Assembly (NCBI RefSeq): GCF_016863135.1
Contig: NZ_BOOH01000011.1
Location: 1-43,140 of the forward strand
Direction: 5' to 3'
DNA: 43,140 nt
Origin: Planobispora longispora
GTDB lineage: Bacteria > Actinomycetota > Actinomycetes > Streptosporangiales > Streptosporangiaceae
In this document: piece after piece, positions 28,956 to 37,410 of the stretch
Layout: the number at the start of each line of letters is the position of its first letter
How positions within the stretch are numbered: position 1 is the stretch's first letter
Notes under the pieces: model-generated
Told to the model about the DNA's origin: nothing
Database searches by the model: none
The model's input: only the letters and a program-made list of their open reading frames with translations
Position numbers and translations under genes: made by a program

Positions 28956-31727
28956 GTGGTGTCCCAAAAGGTGCAAAGCGCCCTGGTAGGGCGGCTGGTC
29001 GAGCTCGACCGGCTGCTCGGCGTGCTGCAGTCGGCGAGCGGCGGCATGGCCGGGGTCGCCCTGGTGGGCGGTGACGCGGGCATCGGCAAGACCCGGCTGG
29101 TGACCGAGCTGGCCGAGCGGGCCAGGGAGAAGGGCCTGGCCGTACTCGTCGGGCAGTGCGCCGAGCTCGGCGACGCCCTGCCGTACCTCCCGCTGGCCGA
29201 CGCCCTGCGCGGCGCGGAGGGAGAGCTGCGCGCGGCGATCGAGGCGCGTCCCCTGCTCGGCAGGCTGCTGCCCGGGGTCGCCGACGCCGGCCCGGAGAGC
29301 GCCTCGGGCCTCACCCAGCAGCAGCTGTTCGGCTCGGTGCTCGGGTTCCTGGCCACCCAGCCGATCCTCCTGATCATGGAAGACCTGCACTGGGCCGACC
29401 AGTCGACCCGCGACCTGCTCGTCTTCCTCAGCCGGATGCTGCAGACCGAGCGGGTCTGCCTGGTCGGCACCTACCGTACGGACGACCTGCACCGCCGCCA
29501 CCCGCTCCGCAGGGTCCTCGCCGAGCTCAAGCGCCTCCCCCTGGTCACCTCCGTCGAACTGAGCCCGCTCGACCGCGAGGAGATGGCCGACTACGTCACC
29601 ACGCTCGGCGGCTCCGACGCCCGGGTGGTCACCGAGGTCGTCGACCGCGCCGAGGGCAACCCCTTCTACGCCGAGGAACTGCTGGAGGCCGCGCTCGGCG
29701 GCTCCTCGATGCCCGACGGCCTGGCCAGCCTGCTGCTCTCCCGGGCCGAGCTGCTCTCCGACCCCGCCCAGCGGGTGCTGCGCGGCGCGGCCGTCGCGGG
29801 ACGGCGGGTCGACCACGCCCTCCTGCAGGAGGCCTCGGGCCTGGACGACATGGCCTTCGAGGAGGCCATGCGGGAGATCGTCTCCCGGGGCCTGCTGCAT
29901 CCCTCCGGCGAGTACGGCTACGCCTTCCGGCACGCGCTGCTCCAGGAGGCCGTCTACACCGACCTGCTGCCCGGCGAGCGGACCCGCCTGCACGCCGAGT
30001 TCGCCCGGCTGCTGACCGCCCGCAAGGGCGCCGCGGCGGAGCTCGCCCACCACTACCTGGCCAGCCACGACCTCGCCGGGGCGCTGGCCGCCTCGGTCGA
30101 GGCCGGGCGCCGGGCCGAGCGGCTCGGCGCGCCCGCGGAGGCCCACCGCCACTTCGAGCAGGCCCTCGGTCTCTGGGACCGGGTCGAGGACGCCGAAGGC
30201 CTCGCCGGGACCGACCACCTGTGCCTCGCCATGCGCAGCGCCGCCGCGGCGGCCGACAGCGGCGACAACCACCGGGCCATCGCCCAGCTGCGGAGGCTGC
30301 CGCCGTCGGCCGAGGTCAACGAGCGACTGGCGTACGTCCTCATCGACAAGGGTGACGAAGAGGACAAGGCGGGAGCCGTCGCCGCGGCCCAGGCCGCCGT
30401 CGAGGCGGCGGAGGAGGAGCCCGTACTCGCCCGGGCCCTGGCGACCTACGCGCGCGCGCTCTACTGGACCGACCGGGATGACGAGGTGGAGCCGCTCGCG
30501 TCGCGGGCGATCGAGAAAGCCCGCGCCAGCGGCGCCACCGACGCGGAGACCAGCGCGCTGATCACCCTGGGGTCCCTCGCCGCGTTCGGCGGCGACATCC
30601 CCCGGGCCAAGGAACTGCTCGCGTGCGCCTCGGCGGAACGCTCCGGCGATCTGGTCATCGACCTGCGAGCGATCTTCCAGTACGCCCGGGTCCAGTATGA
30701 GAGCGGCGACCTGGCCGAGGCGGCGGTCACCACCGACCGGGGCCTGGAGCTGGCGCACGAGACCGGGCTCGACTGGAGCACCTTCGGGACCGACCTGCGC
30801 TTCCTGCGCTTCCTCATCCACTACGTGGCGGGAGAGTGGGACGCGGCGGAGAAGGTCGCGACCGGGTTCGGCATCCGGGTGGGCACCCCGGCCGAGGCGC
30901 TGCTGTCCTCCTTCGCCCTCTTCGTCGAGGTGGCGCGGGGCCTGCCCGCCGTGGAGGAACGCCTCTCCTGGATGGCGCCCTTCCAGTCCGACGCGTTCGT
31001 CTCCTACATGGCGCACGGCCTGGCCGCCGAACACGCCATGTGGCAGGGCGACCCGGAGAGGGCGCTCAGCCACATCGAGACGGCGCTGGAGGCCACCGAT
31101 TCCAGCGCCGCCATCCGGCTCAGCGCGACCGGCCTGTGGGCGCTGGCGGACCTGGGACGCGCCGACGCCGCCGACGCCCTCCTGGAGCGGGCCAGGACGC
31201 CCGTCGCCGGCGGCCCGGGATCGAGCCGGGGCTGGATCGGACCCGAGGGAATGGCCTGGGCGGCCCGGGCGGAGGCCGAGTGGCACCGCGCCCACGGCCG
31301 CCTCGACGTCGACGCCTGGCGCGCGGTGGTCGAGGCGTTCGACTTCGGCTTCGTCTACGAGACCGCCCGCTCGCGCTGGCGGCTGGCCGAGGCGCTGCTG
31401 GCGGCCGGCGACCGCGACACGGCACGGGAGGAATGGGAACGGGCGGTCGAGGCCGCCGCGTCCCTGGGCGCCCGGCCGCTGGGGGAGGCCCTGGAGGAAC
31501 TGGGCCGCCGGGCGAGGTTCACCTCGGCGCAGTCGGGGCTGCTGACGGGCCGGGAGCAGGAGGTGCTGGCGTTGGTGGCCGAGGGCCTGTCCAACCGTGA
31601 GATCGCCGGGCGGCTGTTCATCGCGCAGAAGACGGTGAGCGTGCACGTCTCCAACATCCTGGGCAAGCTGGGCGTGTCCTCCCGGACTCAGGCCGCCGTC
31701 GTGGCCCGCAAGGAAGGCCTGATCTGA
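28956..31727 (+). CDS. LAL-type LuxR regulator with AAA ATPase domain
   Basis: A protein of about 923 residues. The N-terminal ATPase has Walker A G-G-D-A-G-I-G-K-T (38-46) and Walker B I-L-L-I-M-E-D-L-H-W-A-D. The long middle part is alpha-helical with TPR-like repeats, and the C-terminal LuxR HTH (about 860-920) has L-T-G-R-E-Q-E-V-L and T-V-S-V-H-V-S-N-I-L. Large ATP-binding LuxR proteins of the MalT/LAL class sense a ligand through the helical region. The start is GTG at 28956 or 28959. CATACT at 28943-28948 looks like a -10 so close that the mRNA may be leaderless. Confidence 0.93.
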   Translation: MVSQKVQSALVGRLVELDRLLGVLQSASGGMAGVALVGGDAGIGKTRLVTELAERAREKGLAVLVGQCAELGDALPYLPLADALRGAEGELRAAIEARPLLGRLLPGVADAGPESASGLTQQQLFGSVLGFLATQPILLIMEDLHWADQSTRDLLVFLSRMLQTERVCLVGTYRTDDLHRRHPLRRVLAELKRLPLVTSVELSPLDREEMADYVTTLGGSDARVVTEVVDRAEGNPFYAEELLEAALGGSSMPDGLASLLLSRAELLSDPAQRVLRGAAVAGRRVDHALLQEASGLDDMAFEEAMREIVSRGLLHPSGEYGYAFRHALLQEAVYTDLLPGERTRLHAEFARLLTARKGAAAELAHHYLASHDLAGALAASVEAGRRAERLGAPAEAHRHFEQALGLWDRVEDAEGLAGTDHLCLAMRSAAAAADSGDNHRAIAQLRRLPPSAEVNERLAYVLIDKGDEEDKAGAVAAAQAAVEAAEEEPVLARALATYARALYWTDRDDEVEPLASRAIEKARASGATDAETSALITLGSLAAFGGDIPRAKELLACASAERSGDLVIDLRAIFQYARVQYESGDLAEAAVTTDRGLELAHETGLDWSTFGTDLRFLRFLIHYVAGEWDAAEKVATGFGIRVGTPAEALLSSFALFVEVARGLPAVEERLSWMAPFQSDAFVSYMAHGLAAEHAMWQGDPERALSHIETALEATDSSAAIRLSATGLWALADLGRADAADALLERARTPVAGGPGSSRGWIGPEGMAWAARAEAEWHRAHGRLDVDAWRAVVEAFDFGFVYETARSRWRLAEALLAAGDRDTAREEWERAVEAAASLGARPLGEALEELGRRARFTSAQSGLLTGREQEVLALVAEGLSNREIAGRLFIAQKTVSVHVSNILGKLGVSSRTQAAVVARKEGLI

Positions 31728-31810
31728 GGCCGCCCCGCCGGTGGTCTCCCTCACCCGCTCACCCCGTCGCCCGCCTTACGCAGCCGCGGCCGGCCTGCGG
31801 CGGCGGTGAC

Positions 31811-31850
31811 GCGGTGACCCGCTTGCGGGGGCGGTGACCCGCTTGCGGGG
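31811..31850. repeat. 20-bp perfect tandem duplication
   Basis: GCGGTGACCCGCTTGCGGGG occurs twice head to tail. Each unit holds CCCGC / GCGGG complementarity and can fold. It lies in the convergent gap between the LAL regulator and the response regulator (31728-31922), where no gene is seen. Confidence 0.85.
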
Positions 31851-31922
31851 GCGGCAAGACCGAGTGGCCGGATGGCCGGGTGACCGGGCGTCAGCCCCGG
31901 CCCGGCCGTCGACTGCCAGCCG

Positions 31923-32312
31923 TCAGCCGCTGCGGGCCGAGAGCGCGAGGTCGCGGACGACCTGGATGAGCTCGGCCGGGTCGAACGGCTTGGTGAGGTA
32001 GGCGTCCACCCCGATGCCGAACCCCCGCCGCTTGTCGTCCTCCTGAGCGCGGGCGGTGATCAGGACGACCTTGATGTGGCTGGTGCTGTCGTCGCCCCGC
32101 AGCCGGGTGGCGGTCGTCCAGCCGTCCATCCGGGGCATCATCACATCCAGCGTGACCACGTCGGGTTGCACGTCCCTCACCCGGTCCAGGCAGTTCTGCC
32201 CGTCGAAGGCGGTCTCCACCTGGAAGCCCTCCAGGGTCAGGTTGACCGCGATGAGCTGCCGGATGACCTCGTCATCGTCCACCACCAGAACTTTGCCCAG
32301 AAGTTCTCCCAC
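31923..32312 (-). CDS. Single-domain response regulator (CheY-like)
   Basis: A 129-residue protein consisting of one receiver domain: acidic D12-D13, phospho-site D56 in V-V-T-L-D-V-M-M-P, Thr/Ala switch (L-I-T-A-R) and conserved Lys in L-T-K-P-F. No output domain. The open frame runs to 32429, but the upstream part does not resemble a receiver; GTG 32312 gives a normal N-terminus. No kinase gene is adjacent, so its partner is elsewhere. Its promoter region contains two DnaA-box-like sites. Confidence 0.88.
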   Translation of the reverse strand: MGELLGKVLVVDDDEVIRQLIAVNLTLEGFQVETAFDGQNCLDRVRDVQPDVVTLDVMMPRMDGWTTATRLRGDDSTSHIKVVLITARAQEDDKRRGFGIGVDAYLTKPFDPAELIQVVRDLALSARSG

Positions 32313-32374
32313 GGCCGCCAAGCTAGCTCTTCGGGATCGATCACGCGCGGGTTTCTGCGGATGTGTACGCGGAC

Positions 32375-32401
32375 TTGTCCACAGCCGACAGGTTTTCCAC
32401 A
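32375..32401. promoter_or_regulatory. Pair of DnaA-box-like sequences
   Basis: TTGTCCACA (32375-32383) matches the high-GC actinobacterial DnaA box, and TTTTCCACA (32393-32401) differs from it by one base. Same orientation, centres 18 bp apart, in the gap between divergent response-regulator and NlpC/P60 genes. Confidence 0.5.
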
Positions 32402-32482
32402 GAACCAGGCTCGGTCCCATGGTGATCACTCCGTCCCACCGATTCTGGGGCCTCGATCGTCCATCGAGCTCAGGAGGCCCAA

Positions 32483-33313
32483 GTGATCGCCACTCTCATC
32501 ACCGCCACCGTCCTCGCCACGACCGTCACGGGTGGTCTGGGAAGCGCGGAGGCGTGGTGGTCCTGCCCGCGGGCACTCACCCAGTTGCCGGACCACATCC
32601 GGCGCTGGATTCCCGAGAGCCTGCGCGCCCTGTCCGTCGCCGATTGCCGCCCAGGTCGACCGGAGGCCGCAGATCCCCGTTCCCCGGAACCGCCCGCCCG
32701 GGTCCACCGGCCCGCCGCCACCCGGCCTCCCGTCCCCGGCCCCCGGCCCGGGGCCACGCCGGAGACACCGGGACGGAAGGAACCCGCATCGAAGAAGCCC
32801 GCGCTCAGAGAGCCCGCGCCGGGGAAGTCCGAGCGCGGAGAGTCGGAGCCGCTACGGCGGCAGCCCGAGCGGAGGAAGCCCGAGTCGTCACGGCGGCAGC
32901 CCGAGCGGCAGGATCACCCCTCGCCCGGCCAGATCGCGGCGGCCGCGGCACTCCGCCAGCTCGGCACGCCGTACGTCTGGGGCGGAGGCTCGAGCACCGG
33001 GCCGACACGCGGCGGCTTCGACTGCTCCGGTCTCGCCCTGCACGCCTGGTCGAAGGCCGGAGTCACCCTCACCCACTACACCGGCACCCAGTTCCGGCAG
33101 GGCCGTCGCGTGCCGTTCTCCCAGCTCCGCCCCGGAGATCTCGTCTTCTTCGGGGGCGGCACCGGCGCCCCCGCCCACGTCGGCGTCTACGTGAAGAACG
33201 GCGTCATGGTCCACGCCCCCAAGACCGGCGACGTCGTCAAGACCACCGCCTTCGCCGGCTCCCCCTACTACCGCGCCCGCTACCGCGGAGCCGTCCGCCC
33301 GTCCCCCCGCTGA
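32483..33313 (+). CDS. Secreted NlpC/P60 cell-wall hydrolase
   Basis: A 276-residue protein with an N-terminal signal peptide (1-24, ends G-S-A-E-A), a Pro/Arg/Lys-rich linker (about 56-147) and a C-terminal NlpC/P60 domain. The domain has C181 in G-G-F-D-C-S-G-L, H232 in P-A-H-V-G-V-Y and H244 in M-V-H-A-P. Such papain-like enzymes cut peptide stems of peptidoglycan. The linker carries a duplicated R-R-Q-P-E-R block. GTG at 32483 is preceded by AGGAGG 5 nt upstream. No ydaO-type riboswitch is visible in the short leader. Confidence 0.93.
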   Translation: MIATLITATVLATTVTGGLGSAEAWWSCPRALTQLPDHIRRWIPESLRALSVADCRPGRPEAADPRSPEPPARVHRPAATRPPVPGPRPGATPETPGRKEPASKKPALREPAPGKSERGESEPLRRQPERRKPESSRRQPERQDHPSPGQIAAAAALRQLGTPYVWGGGSSTGPTRGGFDCSGLALHAWSKAGVTLTHYTGTQFRQGRRVPFSQLRPGDLVFFGGGTGAPAHVGVYVKNGVMVHAPKTGDVVKTTAFAGSPYYRARYRGAVRPSPR

Positions 33314-33395
33314 GAGCCGATCCCCACCAGATCACCCACTTCCCCGCTGTGAGTGTCAGTTCCCCTCCGGATGCTGGTAATCTAGTCACGCGTTG

Positions 33396-33470
33396 GCCCC
33401 CTTAGCTCAGGGGATAGAGCACCGGCCTCCGGAGCCGGGAGCGCAAGTTCGAATCTTGCAGGGGGCACCA
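33396..33470 (+). tRNA. tRNA-Arg (anticodon CCG)
   Basis: A complete cloverleaf of 75 nt including an encoded CCA end. Acceptor GCCCCCT pairs with AGGGGGC. The D arm is GCTC/GAGC, the anticodon stem CCGGC/GCCGG holds loop CTCCGGA (anticodon CCG), and the T arm is GCAAG-TTCGAAT-CTTGC. A TAATCT -10 lies at 33378-33383. Confidence 0.97.
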
Positions 33471-33517
33471 ACGCAGGACCAGTGGGATCATGCCGCTGAC
33501 CTGCACGAAGGACGCCG

Positions 33518-33557
33518 GAACGGGCGGGGCTCCAGTCTCACGGAGTCCCGCCCGTTC
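33518..33557 (+). terminator. Hairpin terminator downstream of tRNA-Arg
   Basis: A 16-bp stem (one G-T pair) from GAACGGGCGGG(G)CTCC at 33518-33533 and its complement at 33542-33557, with an 8-nt loop. It begins 48 nt after the tRNA end. Confidence 0.85.
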
Positions 33558-33599
33558 TCATTGGCGCTCGCTGTCTGTGGGCCAGCTGTGGACCACCCT

Positions 33600-33827
33600 T
33601 CACCGGGTCGACGCGAGTTCCTCGATCACACGCCGGGCGACGCCGGGCTCTTCCAGCTCGCTCGTGGCGAGCGTGCCCTTCTGAAGAAGGCGGACGGCGG
33701 TCTCCGGGTGCGGCGGTACGGTCTCGCCGTCGGCCCGCGGAATCGGAGCCCATTGCATCGCAGCCCTGATGTTCTTCCTCGGCAGGCCGGCACCTTCCCA
33801 CTCCCTCCGCCGACGAGAACGGATCAT
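33600..33827 (-). CDS. Hypothetical protein (about 75 aa)
   Basis: A minus-strand frame with GC-rich third positions and natural-looking composition: basic start (M-I-R-S-R-R-R-R-E-W-E-G), middle I-R-A-A-M-Q-W-A-P-I-P and a helical acidic end (E-E-P-G-V-A-R-R-V-I-E-E-L-A). The frame opens up to 33926, where it would overlap the sigma factor start by 23 nt; ATG 33827 avoids that. No family or partner is recognised, and it could be a remnant. Confidence 0.4.
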   Translation of the reverse strand: MIRSRRRREWEGAGLPRKNIRAAMQWAPIPRADGETVPPHPETAVRLLQKGTLATSELEEPGVARRVIEELASTR

Positions 33828-33903
33828 GTCGTATACCGTTTCGGGTAGATCGCGTACGGCCCGCGACCGGAGACGGTGACCGAATTCCCCGAAGGGCGCG
33901 CCA

Positions 33904-34848
33904 GTGGATGGTTTCGGCGATGCCATCGAGAAGCATCGGCATGAACTGCACGTGCACTGCTACCGGATGCTCGGCTCGTTCGACGAGGCCGAGGACATGG
34001 TCCAGGAGACGTTCCTGCGGGCCTGGCGCAGGCAGGACACGCTGCAGAGCGAGGCGGGGCTGCGCGCCTGGCTCTACCGGATCGCCACGAACACCTGCCT
34101 CGACTTCCTCAGGGCGAACCCGCGGCGGCCGGAACCCCGCGAGGCGCCCGTCGTGGCGGACTCGTGGCTGGACTGGCCGGTCAGGACGGCGGTGCCGTGG
34201 CTGCAGCCGTACCCCGACGACCTGCTCGACGCCGTCATCGAGCGGGAGACGATCGAGCTGGCGTTCCTGGCCGCGGTCCAGCACCTGCCGCCCCGGCAGC
34301 GCGCCGTACTGATCCTCCGTGACGTCCTCGGCTGGCCGGCCCAGGAGACCGCCGAAGCTCTGGAGATCAGCGTGGCGGCGGTCAAGAGCGCACTGCAGCG
34401 GGCCCGGCCGGTCCTGCGGGAGCATCTGCCCGCCCAGCGGCTGACGTCGGCGACGGCCGAGGAGATGGCCGTCGTCCAGCGGTACGTCGACGCCCTGGAG
34501 AAGGCGGACCCGTCCCTGCTCCCCGAGTTGCTGAGACAGGACGTCTACCAGACCATGCCGCCCGCGCCGATGTGGATCCTCGGCCGCGAGGCGTTCCTGG
34601 CGGCCTGGACGCCCGCCATGGTCGGCGAGGGGTCGTGGGGCGACTGGCGGCTGGTGGTCACGCGGGCGAACCGGCAGCCCGCGGTCGCCGCCTATCTCCG
34701 CACGCCCGTCGACTCCCTGTACCGGCCGTACTGGATCGCCGTCCTCCGGATCGAGGACGGGCTGATCGCCCAGATCACCACGTACGGCCGGGACCTGTTC
34801 CCCGCGTTCGATCTCCCCGATTCCTTTTCCGCCGCCCGTTCGTCTTAG
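33904..34848 (+). CDS. ECF sigma factor with C-terminal SnoaL-like domain (SigG-like)
   Basis: A 314-residue extracytoplasmic-function sigma factor. Sigma region 2 (about 10-80) has Y-R-M-L-G-S-F-D-E-A-E-D-M-V-Q-E-T-F-L-R-A-W-R. Region 4 (about 125-180) has L-P-P-R-Q-R-A-V-L-I-L-R-D-V-L-G-W and E-I-S-V-A-A-V-K-S-A-L-Q-R-A-R. A further 130 residues form a SnoaL/NTF2-like domain (V-V-Q-R-Y-V-D-A-L-E-K-A-D to I-A-V-L-R-I-E-D-G-L-I), as in Mycobacterium SigG-type factors that lack a classical anti-sigma. GTG start at 33904. The serine hydrolase gene 42 nt downstream is probably co-transcribed. Confidence 0.93.
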   Translation: MDGFGDAIEKHRHELHVHCYRMLGSFDEAEDMVQETFLRAWRRQDTLQSEAGLRAWLYRIATNTCLDFLRANPRRPEPREAPVVADSWLDWPVRTAVPWLQPYPDDLLDAVIERETIELAFLAAVQHLPPRQRAVLILRDVLGWPAQETAEALEISVAAVKSALQRARPVLREHLPAQRLTSATAEEMAVVQRYVDALEKADPSLLPELLRQDVYQTMPPAPMWILGREAFLAAWTPAMVGEGSWGDWRLVVTRANRQPAVAAYLRTPVDSLYRPYWIAVLRIEDGLIAQITTYGRDLFPAFDLPDSFSAARSS

Positions 34849-34890
34849 GAGCAGATCCTTGAGGACAGGTATCGCGAAAGGGAGTCCACC

Positions 34891-35985
34891 ATGTCTGATC
34901 TTCAGAAGAACGTGCAGGCCGCGATCGACGAGCTGGTCGAGTCCGGAGCCGAGCGCGGGGTGCAGGTCGCGGTCTACCGCCGCGGCGAACTCCTGGTCGA
35001 CGCGGTGGCGGGCGTCGCGGACCCGGCGACCGGCCGCCCCTTCACCTCCGACACGCCGGTCTACGTCACCTCCACCGGCAAGGGGGTGATCGCGGCCGTC
35101 GTGCACGTGCTCGCCGACCGCGGGGTGCTCGACTACGACGCGCCGATCTCCTCCTACTGGCCCGAGTTCGGCATCCACGGCAAGGACAGGGCGACCGTAC
35201 GGCACGCGCTCACGCACGCGGTCGGCGTGCCGGGGGTGCCCGTCGGCACCACGCCCGAGGACATCGCCGACTGGGACCGGATGTGCGCGGTCATCGCCGC
35301 CGCGGAGCCCTGGTGGGAGCCGGGCACCGCGACGGGCTACCACCCGCAGACCTTCATCTTCATCCTCGGTGAGACCGTGCGCCGGGCGACCGGGAAGAGC
35401 ATCTCCCGGGTGCTCCGCGAGGAGGTGGCCGGGCCGCTCGGCCTGGCCGACGAGCTGTTCTTCGCCGTGCCGCCCGCCGAGCTGCCGAGGCTGGCCGTGA
35501 TCGAGGACGCGCAGCCCCCGATGGAGATGCCCGCGGAGATGCTCGCCCAGATCCCGTTCTTCAGGGTCGTCAACGGCTACACGGCCGCGCCGCTGAACGC
35601 GATGCCCGACGCCGCCTACAGCAACCGGTCCGACATCCTGACCTCCGACTCGGGCGCCACCATGACCGCACGGGCGCTGGCCCGCGTGTACGACGCGCTG
35701 ATGAACGGGTTGATCTCGGCCGGACGGCTGCGCGAGGTCACCTCGGCCGCGGTGTCCGGGATGGACGAGGTCAACGGAACGCCCGCGACCTGGGGGCTGG
35801 GATACTCCATCGGTTTCCCGCAGGCGCTGAACAGCCCCACGGCCTTCGGGATGGCCGGCAGCGGGGGGACCGCGGCGTTCGCGGACCCCGCCACGGGCAT
35901 CGCGGTCGGGGTGACCAAGAACCGTGCTTCGTTCGGGGACTTCAGCACCGTCGAGCGGGTGGCCCGGCTCGTGGCGGACGCCTGA
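34891..35985 (+). CDS. Serine hydrolase, beta-lactamase class C / EstB-like
   Basis: A 364-residue cytoplasmic (no signal peptide) enzyme of the beta-lactamase-related family. S61-x-x-K64 (T-S-T-G-K) is the nucleophile motif, Y150 lies in A-T-G-Y-H-P (the Y-x-N-like site), and G-S-G-G-T near residue 330 replaces the KTG box. Such proteins are usually esterases or D-aminopeptidase-like hydrolases rather than drug-inactivating beta-lactamases. GGGAG precedes the ATG. It lies just behind the ECF factor. The hairpin at 36095 ends the unit. Confidence 0.9.
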   Translation: MSDLQKNVQAAIDELVESGAERGVQVAVYRRGELLVDAVAGVADPATGRPFTSDTPVYVTSTGKGVIAAVVHVLADRGVLDYDAPISSYWPEFGIHGKDRATVRHALTHAVGVPGVPVGTTPEDIADWDRMCAVIAAAEPWWEPGTATGYHPQTFIFILGETVRRATGKSISRVLREEVAGPLGLADELFFAVPPAELPRLAVIEDAQPPMEMPAEMLAQIPFFRVVNGYTAAPLNAMPDAAYSNRSDILTSDSGATMTARALARVYDALMNGLISAGRLREVTSAAVSGMDEVNGTPATWGLGYSIGFPQALNSPTAFGMAGSGGTAAFADPATGIAVGVTKNRASFGDFSTVERVARLVADA

Positions 35986-36094
35986 CACGGCCGCCGGGGC
36001 TCCGGGGGCTCCGGCGGCTCGGGGGTTCCGGGGCTCCGGGGGTGCCGAGGCGTCAGGGGCCGAGGTGCCGGGACGGTGTCAGCCGAAGGATGCG

Positions 36095-36126
36095 GTCCGG
36101 CCTCCTCAACCGTCAGGAGGCCGGAC
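36095..36126 (+). terminator. Hairpin terminator after the sigma/serine hydrolase unit
   Basis: Perfect 12-bp stem GTCCGGCCTCCT / AGGAGGCCGGAC with an 8-nt loop. The stretch before it (35990-36060) is a low-complexity run of GGCTCCGGGG variants. Confidence 0.75.
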
Positions 36127-36231
36127 GATCCGCCGTGAGGGCTCCTTCGGTGTCGATTTTTCGAAGTCGGCTGCACGGATGTCTGAACTCCTGCACACGT
36201 GAAGGTCTGCCTCTATCGGCGGGTCGGCGGG

Positions 36232-36762
36232 CTACCGGTCGGCCCACGCGATGATCGGGCCGGTGTGCTCCGGCAGCAGGACGACGAACTCGCCGAAGGG
36301 CTGGACCACCCGTGCGATGCCGATGTGGGCGGGGGCGGCGAGCAGGTCTTTCACGATTTCCGCTCCGTCGGTGATGCGGTCGGCGTGCGCATGGACGGCG
36401 ATTCTGTCTGCTGGTCCGCTGATCCAGACGTCGATCTCGGCGCCGTTGCGCAGCACGTCGAGGAGCCAGGTCCGTAGGGCGCCGGGTGCGGCCGTCAGGA
36501 CCTTGTCGTGCAGGCGCTCTTGGACGCAGGCGACGGAGGACGCCGCCGCGGCCTCCTCGCGACACCGCGGGCAGGCTCGGGCGTCGTCGGGTCCGAAGAG
36601 GTGCCGGTAGACATCGAGCTGGACTTCCGGGATGCCGCACAAGGTGGCGTGGCCGGCTCCGAGCGCGTGCTCCGCCCCTGGGAACCGGCGGTGTTCGGCG
36701 GCCGCGAACCTGGCCGGTTCTCTCGCGGAGGCGAACGACCATCCCCCGTCGTCTGTGGTCAT
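36232..36762 (-). CDS. Hypothetical protein with possible zinc site
   Basis: A 176-residue soluble protein. Early residues H38, C42, H54 and C64-P-R-C67 (spacing C-x21-C-x2-C) could bind zinc. The C-terminal half alternates helix and strand (I-D-V-W-I-S-G, I-A-V-H-A-H-A, F-V-V-L-L-P-E-H) and ends I-I-A-W-A-D-R. No family recognised. It starts 19 nt after the TetR gene on the same strand, so the two form an operon, and it may be a TetR-controlled accessory protein. ATG 36762. Confidence 0.7.
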   Translation of the reverse strand: MTTDDGGWSFASAREPARFAAAEHRRFPGAEHALGAGHATLCGIPEVQLDVYRHLFGPDDARACPRCREEAAAASSVACVQERLHDKVLTAAPGALRTWLLDVLRNGAEIDVWISGPADRIAVHAHADRITDGAEIVKDLLAAPAHIGIARVVQPFGEFVVLLPEHTGPIIAWADR

Positions 36763-36781
36763 CGGTAACCCCCGGTCGCCG

Positions 36782-37381
36782 CTACGGAGAGATCTGCCGG
36801 TCTGCGGCGATCGCGGCCAGGAGGGCCGCCGCTCGCTCGATCAGCGCGTCGGACTCGGCCTTCGTGTGGACGGCCGCATGCAGTTGCAGGGCGGTGCCGT
36901 CGAGGAGTGACGTCATGAGCTGTGCCCTGATCCGGACATCCGGGAGCGCGGCATCGGGGTCGATCCGGCGGACGAGTGAACCGATCGCGGCGTAGAACGA
37001 CTCGTAGACCTCGCGGTTCAGTGCCCGGAAACGATCACTGTGATAGGCCAGCGAGGCGAGCGAGAGATACACCCCGCCGGTGCCGGACGACCAGTTCTCC
37101 ACCAGTTGCCGGGCGAGTTCGGGGACGTCGCGCACCGCGTCCTCGGCGCGGAGCGAGCCCTCGACCATGGTGAGATCGTTCGTGATCTCGGCCCGGATCA
37201 CGGCCTCGAGCAGGTCGTCGCGTGTGGCGAAGTAGTACTGCAGATTGCCCAGTCGCATCCCGGCCGACGCGGCCACGGTGCGCATCGCGAAGGCGTCCAG
37301 GCCCTCGCCGAGGAGCAGGCCGCGGGCCGTTTCGATGATCTCGGCGCATCTGCTCGCGTGCCGTGGTCGTGTCCCCGCCAT
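36782..37381 (-). CDS. TetR family regulator
   Basis: A 199-residue regulator with an N-terminal HTH (I-I-E-T-A-R-G-L-L, V-A-A-S-A-G-M-R-L-G-N-L-Q-Y-Y-F-A-T-R-D-D-L-L) and a helical ligand domain. The N-Y-F-type recognition end (Q-Y-Y-F) is typical of TetR proteins. A TAAGAT -10-like element lies very close to the ATG. Two identical-arm palindromes in the divergent gap are its presumed operators and would also repress the flavin-oxidase-like gene opposite. Confidence 0.92.
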   Translation of the reverse strand: MAGTRPRHASRCAEIIETARGLLLGEGLDAFAMRTVAASAGMRLGNLQYYFATRDDLLEAVIRAEITNDLTMVEGSLRAEDAVRDVPELARQLVENWSSGTGGVYLSLASLAYHSDRFRALNREVYESFYAAIGSLVRRIDPDAALPDVRIRAQLMTSLLDGTALQLHAAVHTKAESDALIERAAALLAAIAADRQISP

Positions 37382-37410
37382 CCCATGATCTTACTTCGCT
37401 CGCCAAGGAT

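Noticed and set aside
28863-31754. 963-codon minus-strand frame
   Set aside because: Exact antisense mirror of the LAL regulator gene with low-complexity composition; typical high-GC artefact.
32313-32482. ydaO-type (c-di-AMP) riboswitch before the NlpC/P60 gene
   Set aside because: Such elements often precede these genes, but the gap is short and the conserved stems are not visible.
33538-35988. 816-codon minus-strand frame
   Set aside because: Opposes the ECF factor and serine hydrolase, both with clear motifs; no motif of its own.
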